Of a stretch of DNA of 6,118 nt, positions 1 through 5,920 are shown piece after piece. Position 1 is the first letter of the stretch. Every line of letters starts with the position of its first letter. Below the pieces are notes generated by a model. The model ran no database searches. It worked only from the letters and a program-made list of their open reading frames with translations, and was not told the origin of the DNA. A program made the translations under genes and the position numbers. The stretch comes from Eubacterium sp. (GTDB lineage: Bacteria; Bacillota; Clostridia; Lachnospirales; Lachnospiraceae), in contig DOVJ01000200.1 in assembly GCA_003520145.1 (NCBI GenBank), positions 1 to 6,118 on the forward strand. The letters run 5' to 3'.

Positions 1-470
1 CCCATCATCTGATTCATAGCTTCACCGATAGCACTTAAGTGCAGTTCTCCAAGAGGCTCATCCGTTATCTCTCCTGGTCCACCCATCATGAGATTAGTGA
101 TTATCTTAACATCGTCCTCTTTTAGGATGAGAACATTGTCTCCGGTAAGACCTTCTACATATGATATCCTAAGAAGAACACAAGGTTTTACATACTTGCT
201 TGATACATCTTCCCATGTAGCATAAGAAACATGCGGTGTAGTTATAACTACCTTCTGATTAAGCAGTGAACTTAGCGTCGTAGCAGCAGTTCCCATGCTT
301 ATATTGGCGATTTCGCCAAGAGCATCTATCTCCGCGTCTGTAAGCTTCTCTGCTGGCTCATGCACGGCCTCGCTGGATGAAGATGCCGCATCGGTATTAT
401 CTTTGGAATCACTAAGAGACATACCACTTAACAATGCGTTGATCTCATCTTGTGAAAGCATTCCGTCCAT
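1..470 (-). CDS. fliY: Flagellar motor switch protein FliY, N-terminal part (runs off the left edge)
   Basis: FliY is the Firmicutes form of FliN: it belongs to the cytoplasmic switch ring, binds phosphorylated CheY and dephosphorylates it. Only the first 156 codons are here; the rest, including the expected C-terminal SpoA/FliN domain, lies beyond base 1. Residues 4-14 (MLSQDEINALL) match the CheY-P-binding peptide found at the start of FliM and FliY. After a Ser/Asp/Ala-rich linker (about 17-42) comes a CheC-like domain. It has one full phosphatase signature, D49-xxx-E53-xx-N56 with P79 exactly 22 residues later, and the start of a second, S146-xxx-E150-xx-N153. The ATG at 470-468 follows AGGGAGGAG (485-477), which lies in the last codons of fliM; the gap to the fliM stop is 3 bases, so translation is likely coupled. 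Identification by visible motifs and by position after fliM; a plain CheC is less likely because of the N-terminal peptide. Confidence 0.93.
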   Translation of the reverse strand, partial: MDGMLSQDEINALLSGMSLSDSKDNTDAASSSSEAVHEPAEKLTDAEIDALGEIANISMGTAATTLSSLLNQKVVITTPHVSYATWEDVSSKYVKPCVLLRISYVEGLTGDNVLILKEDDVKIITNLMMGGPGEITDEPLGELHLSAIGEAMNQMM

Positions 471-473
471 AGT

Positions 474-1451
474 TTACTCCTCCCTGACAATCGATGTCAG
501 TCGAACTGCGTATTTGTCGTTAGAAGTGCCAGGCAGGGCTGTAAACTTCTTGATATTACCGACATATACATCCAGTTCACTGTCAAGCATACTGTCTAGT
601 TTTATTATATCACCAACAGCGATATTGTTAAAGTCACCAACTGAGATTATACTCTTTCCAAGTACCGCCTTAATAGGTATCTCAGACTTGGCAATAAGAC
701 TTTCGATCGTGTCGGTATAAGTGTTCTCATCACGCTCACGCATAGTAGAGAACCAGTATTTCGTATTCAGCTTATCCATGATAGGCTTCAAGGTGATGTA
801 AGGCAGACACACATTCATAAGGCCTTCTACTTCACCTATTTTGATATTGATAGTGATGATAGCCACCATCTCATTCGGCGCGATTATCTGTGAAAACTGC
901 GAATTCGTCTCGATCCTCTCAAGACGAGGCGCAAAGTCTATAACGCTAAGCCACGGCTCACGCAGCAGATTCACCAATATGACCATGATTCTCTCGATGA
1001 TAGAGAGCTCAATCTCAGAAAAATCTCTGGATTTGTCAAGGCCGAGCCCGGCACCTCCCAGCAGTCTGTCTATTATACTAAAACCTATATTCGGCGCAAG
1101 CTCCATGATTATATTGCCCTTAAGGGGCGACAGATTAACCACGCCAAGAAGCACCGGATTTGACAGAGCATTGGAGAATTCCTGATATATGACCGCTTCG
1201 GAGTTGATGACATCCACACTTACAGGCTTTCTAAGATATGCCGGAAGATTAGTGGATATGAGTCGTCCGTAGTGTTCAAATATAATCTCCATAGTACGAA
1301 GATGCTCTTTGGAGAACTTCGAAGGTCTGGCAAAATCATAGTTCTTCACCACCTTCTCAGGTTCATTCTTCATCTCCTCTGCATCTAATTCGCCCGAACT
1401 TAAAGCCTTAAGGAGATTATCAATCTCATCTTGTGAAAGTACCTCTCCCAT
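474..1451 (-). CDS. fliM: Flagellar motor switch protein FliM
   Basis: FliM forms the middle of the C-ring, contacts FliG above and FliN/FliY below, and captures CheY-P to switch rotation. The 325 residues are close to the usual family length. Residues 4-14 (VLSQDEIDNLL) are the CheY-P-binding peptide. A linker (about 18-37) leads to YDFARPSKFSKEHLR (38-52), the typical entry to the middle domain. The middle domain carries GGAG at 132-135, matching the conserved GGxG loop that contacts FliG. Residues about 250-323 form the SpoA/FliN-like C-terminal domain. The ATG at 1451-1449 is preceded by AAGGAG about 6 bases upstream, and the gap to the fliL stop is 16 bases. It lies between fliL and fliY, as in Bacillus and many clostridia. 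No disruption is seen. Confidence 0.97.
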   Translation of the reverse strand: MGEVLSQDEIDNLLKALSSGELDAEEMKNEPEKVVKNYDFARPSKFSKEHLRTMEIIFEHYGRLISTNLPAYLRKPVSVDVINSEAVIYQEFSNALSNPVLLGVVNLSPLKGNIIMELAPNIGFSIIDRLLGGAGLGLDKSRDFSEIELSIIERIMVILVNLLREPWLSVIDFAPRLERIETNSQFSQIIAPNEMVAIITINIKIGEVEGLMNVCLPYITLKPIMDKLNTKYWFSTMRERDENTYTDTIESLIAKSEIPIKAVLGKSIISVGDFNNIAVGDIIKLDSMLDSELDVYVGNIKKFTALPGTSNDKYAVRLTSIVREE

Positions 1452-1467
1452 AGCTTACTCCTTCTTC

Positions 1468-1977
1468 TTATCTTTGAATATTAAACTGAGAGAATGATAC
1501 ATCATAGATGAGAGCATCACCATATGTAGTCTTCAACTGTGCAAGGATTTCTTCTCTGATCTTATCCTTGTTGTCGAGTACATTCTCAGCAGTATACTTG
1601 GATATGACACCGTCTATTATACTTATAGTTATCTGCTTCTTATCCTCAAAAGTAGTCTTCTTCTGCTTATAATCCTTAACAGTAGTATTGAGTGACACAT
1701 AAACAGTAACCTTGGCATAACTAAACTTACTTGAAGTAGACACATTAGTCAAAGTAACTGTCGTCTCAACATCAACGCCCTCGAGTTTATCGAGGTCCAC
1801 TACGCCGTTCTTATCCGCAGAAGTCTTAGTATCCAGATCCACAAGATTCGTGATCTTAGTAACAAGCTTATCAGTATTCTTGATACTAGGAAGCATAGTG
1901 AACACTATCACTATATTGAGAACAAGATTGATAACGCAAAGCGCCAATATTCCGATAGTAAATATACCTTTTTTCAT
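1468..1977 (-). CDS. fliL: Flagellar basal body-associated protein FliL
   Basis: FliL is a single-pass membrane protein that surrounds or supports the MotA/MotB stator and influences torque and swarming in several bacteria. The 169 residues show a short basic start (MKK), one transmembrane helix at about 5-29, a polar Asp/Lys/Thr-rich linker (about 31-70), and an extracytoplasmic beta-rich domain (about 71-169). The protein ends in YDVSFSQFNIQR, which fits the FxxFxIQ-like ending of FliL. Overall similarity to well-known FliL proteins looks weak, so the call leans on topology, this ending and position between motB and fliM. The ATG at 1977-1975 has AGAGG about 5 bases upstream, and 9 bases separate it from the motB stop. 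Cotranscription with the stator and switch genes is likely. Confidence 0.88.
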   Translation of the reverse strand: MKKGIFTIGILALCVINLVLNIVIVFTMLPSIKNTDKLVTKITNLVDLDTKTSADKNGVVDLDKLEGVDVETTVTLTNVSTSSKFSYAKVTVYVSLNTTVKDYKQKKTTFEDKKQITISIIDGVISKYTAENVLDNKDKIREEILAQLKTTYGDALIYDVSFSQFNIQR

Positions 1978-1986
1978 ATATACCTC

Positions 1987-2787
1987 TTACATTCCGCTTA
2001 ACTCGTTGTAGATACGTATCTCTACACGTCTGTTCTGTGTTCTTCCTTCTTCAGTACTGTTAGATGCAACCGGTGCCTGATCACCTCTTGCTATAGTCAC
2101 GAAGTGACTCACATCCATGTTAAGCGCATCTCTGAAGTGCTTATATACAGAATAAGCTCTATAGTACGAAAGAACATTATTATCAGGGTACTTATCCGAA
2201 TCGGTCGGAAGATTATCTGTATGTCCTATGATCTGAATAGTATAACCAGGATAATTGCCAAGAACCTGTCCTACAGCATCAAGTATCTCGCTTGCTTCAC
2301 TTCTTAGGTCAGCGCTTCCGCTATCAAAGAGAAGACCGCTTCTCATGTTGATAGCTACATACTGCTTAGATGCAACCACCTCAACCTTGATAGTTCCAGT
2401 CTGTCCTGTAAGAAGCTCAGATATGTTATCCGCCATACGCTCAGACTGAGCTATCATCTCTTTTTCTATCTCAGACTTCGCATCGTTAAGCTCTTCGCTT
2501 GTACCCTCAGTATTAAGCCCCATATTCTCATAATACTCAGCAAGCTCGTTAAGTTGTGCAACGCCACTCGATATGAGTATACCTTCACCAAGTGAAGTAG
2601 AACCCGCATCAAATATACTGAAGCTCGATGCAAGAGATGCAGCTATCTCCTGGAACTTCTGCTGATCGACACTCGACATCGAAAAGAGCAACACGAAGAA
2701 GCAAAGCAGAAGGTTCATAAGATCACTGAAGGTAGCCATCCACGCGGGAGATCCTTTTGGAGGTTCTTCCTGTTTTTTAAAAGCCAC
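1987..2787 (-). CDS. motB: Flagellar motor stator protein MotB (GTG start)
   Basis: MotB pairs with MotA to form the ion-driven stator and anchors it to peptidoglycan. The 266 residues begin with a short basic tail, then SPAWMATFSDLMNLLLCFFVLLF, where the single transmembrane helix (about 21-37) starts with D22, equivalent to the essential ion-binding aspartate. A plug/linker region (about 40-135) includes a charged, helix-prone stretch at 98-120. The OmpA-like peptidoglycan-binding domain covers about 140-260, with GLLFDSGSADL (151-161), GHTDN (188-192), LSYYRAYSV (206-214) and NRRVEI (252-257). The start is GTG (2787-2785), supported by a strong GGAGGTG (2801-2795) seven bases upstream that is encoded inside the last codons of motA. 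Its first base is the last base of the motA stop (TAGTG), so translation of the two stator subunits is probably coupled. Confidence 0.97.
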   Translation of the reverse strand: MAFKKQEEPPKGSPAWMATFSDLMNLLLCFFVLLFSMSSVDQQKFQEIAASLASSFSIFDAGSTSLGEGILISSGVAQLNELAEYYENMGLNTEGTSEELNDAKSEIEKEMIAQSERMADNISELLTGQTGTIKVEVVASKQYVAINMRSGLLFDSGSADLRSEASEILDAVGQVLGNYPGYTIQIIGHTDNLPTDSDKYPDNNVLSYYRAYSVYKHFRDALNMDVSHFVTIARGDQAPVASNSTEEGRTQNRRVEIRIYNELSGM

Positions 2788-3587
2788 TACTCTTCACCTC
2801 CATCACTGCTTATAGCCTTACGGTCAGCAGGAGCCATGAACGACTTAAGCTTCTCTTCGATAACTCGTGGGTTCTCACCTGCTTGTATAGACAGAAGACC
2901 TTCAAGCATAACCGACTTCATAGAGATCTCGGCGTCGTTATTATTCGAAAGCTTAGCCGAAACCGGAGTTGCTATCCAGTTCGCAAGAAGCGAACCGTAA
3001 AATGTTGTGATAAGAGCGACCGCCATCGAAGGACCGATGGATGATGGGTCGTTCATATTCTTAAGCATGTTAACAAGACCGATAAGAGTACCGATCATAC
3101 CCCAGGCAGGACCCATACTCGCAAGATCCTCCCAGAAGTGTATCTGCTTCTTATGTCTTGCCTCGATACACACAAGATCAGTCTCAAGTATGCCTCTTAC
3201 AAGGTCAGGCTCAGTACCATCGACTATGAGAAGAAGACCCTTCTTCATGAATTCATCTTCGATACCGCCCGCTGCCTCTTCAAGTGCAAGCAAACCTTCC
3301 TTACGCGCCACATTCGACAGATCTATGATCTGCTTAATAGTAGCAGACTCTTCATACTTGGCAACCTTAAAAGCCTTACTTATAGACTTAAGACCTGCCA
3401 CATAATCCTTAACATTACGCATGGTAAGGATACTTGTGAAGGCACCACCAAACGTAATCAAAAGAGAAGGAATATCTATGAAGTTTCCTACTGCGGAGAA
3501 GTTAAGTCCTGTCTTGGAATCGAAAACCATACCAAAGATCATGAGGACAAAACCCACCAATATACCAATAAGTGTAGCTATATCCAA
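2787..3587 (-). CDS. motA: Flagellar motor stator protein MotA (probable TTG start)
   Basis: MotA is the four-helix stator subunit that, with MotB, forms the ion channel and pushes on FliG. From the chosen start the protein has 266 residues: helices at about 4-20, 37-54, 158-176 and 187-206, and a large cytoplasmic loop between helices 2 and 3. That loop carries NVARKEGLLALEE (92-104), which holds the conserved Arg/Glu pair that contacts FliG. Helix 3 contains GPAWGMIGTLIGLV (159-172) with P160, and helix 4 contains ALITTFYGSLLANW followed by TP208; both prolines are conserved. I chose TTG at 3587-3585 because it gives the family-like beginning MDIATLIG and has AGGTG six bases upstream. An in-frame GTG at 3596-3594 would add three residues (MTQ), but no good ribosome binding site precedes it. 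The stop overlaps the motB start by one base. Confidence 0.96.
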   Translation of the reverse strand: MDIATLIGILVGFVLMIFGMVFDSKTGLNFSAVGNFIDIPSLLITFGGAFTSILTMRNVKDYVAGLKSISKAFKVAKYEESATIKQIIDLSNVARKEGLLALEEAAGGIEDEFMKKGLLLIVDGTEPDLVRGILETDLVCIEARHKKQIHFWEDLASMGPAWGMIGTLIGLVNMLKNMNDPSSIGPSMAVALITTFYGSLLANWIATPVSAKLSNNNDAEISMKSVMLEGLLSIQAGENPRVIEEKLKSFMAPADRKAISSDGGEE

Positions 3588-3592
3588 TTGCG

Positions 3593-3598
3593 TCACCT
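3593..3598 (-). promoter_or_regulatory. Ribosome binding site that decides the motA start
   Basis: Read on the minus strand, AGGTGA lies six bases (from AGGTG) before TTG at 3587. The GTG inside this same motif is the upstream candidate start, so if the motif serves as a Shine-Dalgarno sequence the TTG is the true start. The bases before the GTG (ATTTAATCCCAG) contain no purine-rich site at proper spacing. Confidence 0.65.
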
Positions 3599-3602
3599 GG
3601 GA

Positions 3603-3803
3603 TTAAATATCCGTCTTTCCTTCCGTATATAATTTCCTTTTATAGGCTATAACAGAGTCTCTGATTTCCTCAACATCCTGTACAACCACATACTTGTGAC
3701 CATTGACCAAAGTTATCACCGTATCCGGCGTAGCCTCTATAGTCTCTATCATGTCACAGTTAATTATCAATTCTTTACCATTGAGTCTATTAACCCGAAT
3801 CAT
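3603..3803 (-). CDS. flbD: FlbD/SwrD-family flagellar protein
   Basis: This 66-residue protein belongs to the small FlbD family found in flagellar operons of Firmicutes and spirochaetes; the Bacillus subtilis member SwrD (YlzI) raises flagellar power and is needed for swarming. Family features visible here are MIRVNRLNGKELIINCDMIE (1-20), TPDTVIT (25-31), NGHKYVV (34-40) and a charged C-terminal helix EEIRDSVIAYKRKLY (45-59). It has no membrane segment or signal peptide, so it is probably cytoplasmic. The ATG at 3803-3801 has GAGG five bases upstream. It is the first gene after the terminator, and its stop lies 15 bases before the proposed motA start, consistent with a role in stator function. 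In many clostridia the hook gene flgE precedes flbD; here an unrelated ABC operon does. Confidence 0.93.
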   Translation of the reverse strand: MIRVNRLNGKELIINCDMIETIEATPDTVITLVNGHKYVVVQDVEEIRDSVIAYKRKLYTEGKTDI

Positions 3804-3834
3804 ACAAACCTCACATCAAGTCTCCGACTGAGAT

Positions 3835-3901
3835 AAAAAATCCTAGTAAAGACCCTACTATATATATTATCATAAAAAGTAGGATTTTACTAGGTTTTTT
3901 T
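3835..3901 (-). terminator. Rho-independent terminator ending the ABC operon (potentially bidirectional)
   Basis: CCTAGTAAA (3842-3850) pairs with TTTACTAGG (3886-3894), a 9-bp stem. After a small internal loop (3 against 2 bases), CCTACT (3854-3859) pairs with AGTAGG (3878-3883) for a further 6 bp. The apical loop of 18 bases is very AT-rich. On the minus strand the hairpin is followed by six T (3840-3835), fitting termination of the ABC operon; on the plus strand it is followed by seven T (3895-3901), so it could also stop transcription coming from the motility side. Only about 31 bases remain between it and flbD. Folding was judged by eye, not calculated. Confidence 0.87.
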
Positions 3902-3912
3902 ATAAATTATTC

Positions 3913-3932
3913 GCATTTACTCGTAAAAATGC
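3913..3932. repeat. Short inverted repeat at the end of the permease gene
   Basis: GCATTT (3913-3918) and AAATGC (3927-3932) can form a 6-bp stem with an 8-base loop, starting in the last base of the permease stop codon. It is not followed by a T run on the minus strand, so it is not a terminator by itself. It might protect the transcript 3' end together with the larger hairpin downstream, or it may be chance. Confidence 0.35.
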
Positions 3933-4744
3933 TACAAAACATCCATAGACTTACCTCGGTTAAAGTAAATCAAGTATGACAAAATCGTTACAACGAGCCA
4001 CTCAAAAGCGAAAACCCAAACATTCACCCGATCAGCAGTCGTTCCCATTCTCATCAGAATATTAGGCGCAAGTCTCGTTCCAACCAGATAAGATGCATAC
4101 TTCAACACAAAGTATCCCATCAAAAAAGGTGTGAGACCAAGAAGAAAAGCATTTCTCACTATATGCGTGAAGGCAAGTGCTATCGTGGCAAAAGCTCCAG
4201 AATACAAGAATGTAATCAACATATACATCATCACATAAAGTGCGGGATGATGAAAGTATAGCCAGCTAAAAGCCTTGCCATAATACGATTCCGTAGCTAG
4301 CCCCAGATACGGCTTATGTAACGGATTCATACATGAAACTATCAAAAAATTCGCAATATAAGGCGTAACGCCTACCACACCTGCAGTCAAGAAAACACTC
4401 ACAAACTTCGCATTAAGATAATCCTTACGTGATTTACAGATAAGTATATTCTTCACATAACCTGAATTAAGATCCTTCGCATAGCTAAGACCATAAGCCA
4501 TAGTAACAAGAATCAAAAGAACTATAAGAAGAGGTCTTTCATACCTCGAATACATACCTATCCATGTATTAAGAACATGCGGAGGTCCCGGCATATTCTT
4601 ACTTCCATCACACCTTTCAAGCGGATTTCTTGCAATCGGCAGTGCTTCCGTATACGCCTGTGCTATCGCAACTGCAATCATGATTATCATTGCAATTCTA
4701 AATCCTATAGACCTAAATCCTCTTTTCAATTCAAATCTTAACAT
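3932..4744 (-). CDS. ABC-2-like transporter permease
   Basis: This 270-residue protein looks like the membrane subunit of the neighbouring ABC ATPase. Hydrophobic segments lie at about 13-32, 71-90, 112-137, 165-190, 198-222 and 243-261, giving six helices with both ends inside. The loop after helix 2 is DLNSGYVKNILICKSRKDYLNAKF (91-114), a pattern common in ABC-2 permeases (Asp, Gly-Tyr, basic Ser-Arg-Lys), which probably includes a coupling helix facing the ATPase. The two larger outside loops (33-70 and 138-164) each hold one cysteine, C45 and C138. The ATG at 4744-4742 follows AAAGGAG located in the last codons of the upstream gene; 3 bases separate the genes. Closest known architecture is export or immunity-type ABC-2 transporters (BcrA/B-like), but the substrate is unknown. 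A terminator follows directly. Confidence 0.8.
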   Translation of the reverse strand: MLRFELKRGFRSIGFRIAMIIMIAVAIAQAYTEALPIARNPLERCDGSKNMPGPPHVLNTWIGMYSRYERPLLIVLLILVTMAYGLSYAKDLNSGYVKNILICKSRKDYLNAKFVSVFLTAGVVGVTPYIANFLIVSCMNPLHKPYLGLATESYYGKAFSWLYFHHPALYVMMYMLITFLYSGAFATIALAFTHIVRNAFLLGLTPFLMGYFVLKYASYLVGTRLAPNILMRMGTTADRVNVWVFAFEWLVVTILSYLIYFNRGKSMDVL

Positions 4745-4747
4745 CTA

Positions 4748-5275
4748 TTACTCCTTTGCCCACTCAAAGCAATCCGAAAAATCCATACTTATCTCTTCAG
4801 GATAAAAAGATATAACTATACTAGCTTCACTTGACGGTTTAACCGCAGTAGTCAATACAGACACAGCTTTCTCTGTCTTGCCTGGTGCCAAAGATAACTG
4901 AAAGTACTCCGAAGAAGCGGGTGCAAGTCCATTAACAAAGACCTTCTTGCGATCTACTCCTGCACCAAGAACTGTGTAATAATACTGTCTTGATCCACTG
5001 GCATTCTTCACTTCATACTCATAAGCTATATAGTAAAGCTTTTTGTCACCAAACTTAAAGACCTGATACTGTGGATATGCTTTCTTTATACCTTCTTCGT
5101 CATACACAGTTGCCTTAATCGGAGAAAACTTCATACCGTCATATTCTACACTTTCACCCACGCCAGCACACTTTGTCTTCCTGTCAGGAAACCTTTTATT
5201 CACATCGATAAAGAACGCAAGCCACACTATAAAAAGGCAAACTACAGGAATTATATATAATAATCTTTTCTTCAC
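4748..5275 (-). CDS. Membrane-anchored protein of unknown function in the ABC operon
   Basis: I do not recognise this 175-residue protein with certainty. It starts with a basic MKKRLL and a hydrophobic segment at about 6-23 without a lipobox, so it is probably anchored by one helix with the remainder outside the cell. The outside part is rich in beta-forming and aromatic residues (for example KKLYYIAYEYEVKN at 78-91 and QYYYTVLGAGV at 97-107) and may be an immunoglobulin-like fold, as in small DUF4352- or DUF5028-type proteins of Firmicutes; this is a guess. It has two cysteines in the outside part, C36 and C169, near its two ends, that could form a disulfide. The start is GTG (5275-5273), supported by GAGGTGG about 5 bases upstream; 15 bases separate it from the ATPase stop. 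Its place between ATPase and permease suggests an accessory subunit. Confidence 0.72.
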   Translation of the reverse strand: MKKRLLYIIPVVCLFIVWLAFFIDVNKRFPDRKTKCAGVGESVEYDGMKFSPIKATVYDEEGIKKAYPQYQVFKFGDKKLYYIAYEYEVKNASGSRQYYYTVLGAGVDRKKVFVNGLAPASSEYFQLSLAPGKTEKAVSVLTTAVKPSSEASIVISFYPEEISMDFSDCFEWAKE

Positions 5276-5290
5276 TATACCACCTCGTTA

Positions 5291-5920
5291 TTACTTTTCC
5301 TTGATCTTGCCTTCATATATAACTATAATTTTCTCTGCCAAAGCAGTTAACTGCTCGCTGTCATGACACGCCATGATTACAGTACTGCCATTCTTAGCAG
5401 TTTCCTTTATCAAAGGACTGATCAATTCTATACCATCTTCATCAAGCGCGTTAAAAGGCTCATCCAGTATAATGATCTTAGGGCTACCCACAAGTGCCTG
5501 TGCTATTCCAAGTCTCTGCTTCATACCAAGAGAATACTTGGAATACTTTCTCTTATCCTCAGGGTCAAGCCCAACCTTCGCGATAATGTCCTTAATCTCT
5601 TTATCACTTATATTACCCTTCAGGGATGCGAGGAACTTAAGATTTTCAAAACCTGTCATATTGCCCAAAAAAGCAGGGTTTTCCAGGAGAAGACCGATAC
5701 TAGGCGGAAAATCCATATCCTTACCAAGAACCTTGCCATCTATAACAACCTGCCCCGTCATAGAATACATCAATCCCGCAACAGCTCTCATAAGCATGGT
5801 CTTACCAGAGCCATTAACACCCTTCAAGCCATATATGTGGCCTTCTTCAAAAGTAAGATTGACATCATCAAGTATGACTTTTCCTCTGATTTTCTTTGTA
5901 TAATTCTTTATCTCAATCAT
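5291..5920 (-). CDS. ABC transporter ATP-binding protein
   Basis: This 209-residue protein is a single ABC ATPase domain that powers the permease encoded two genes later. Motifs in order: Walker A GVNGSGKT (34-41); the Q-loop region GLLLENPAF (76-84), with E80 where glutamine is usual; ABC signature YSLGMKQRL (129-137); Walker B IIILDEPF (149-156) with catalytic E154; D-loop NALD (157-160); and switch histidine H186. All motifs except the Q-loop glutamine are standard, so it should be active. It is a bit shorter than many homologues (about 220-300) and ends soon after the ATPase core, without a C-terminal extension. The ATG at 5920-5918 overlaps the preceding stop as ATGA, with GAGAGGG upstream, implying translational coupling. 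The family resembles BcrA-type peptide or antibiotic exporters, but specificity cannot be assigned. Confidence 0.93.
   Translation of the reverse strand: MIEIKNYTKKIRGKVILDDVNLTFEEGHIYGLKGVNGSGKTMLMRAVAGLMYSMTGQVVIDGKVLGKDMDFPPSIGLLLENPAFLGNMTGFENLKFLASLKGNISDKEIKDIIAKVGLDPEDKRKYSKYSLGMKQRLGIAQALVGSPKIIILDEPFNALDEDGIELISPLIKETAKNGSTVIMACHDSEQLTALAEKIIVIYEGKIKEK

Noticed and set aside
295..1185. Open frames on the plus strand opposite fliY and fliM
   Set aside because: They lie antisense to well-supported switch genes, have Ser/Ile-rich compositions typical of reverse-strand shadows, and lack family motifs.
3007..3632. Open frames on the plus strand opposite motA and flbD
   Set aside because: Their translations mirror codons of clear MotA and FlbD sequence, with no recognisable domain.
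3804..3834. A sigma-D (FliA-type) motility promoter just before flbD
   Set aside because: No TAAA and GCCGATAT-like pair with proper spacing is present; the nearest TAAA/GATAA combination, inside the terminator, has a spacer that is too short.
3913..3932. The small hairpin as a separate terminator
   Set aside because: The stem is only 6 AT-rich base pairs and no T run follows directly on either strand.
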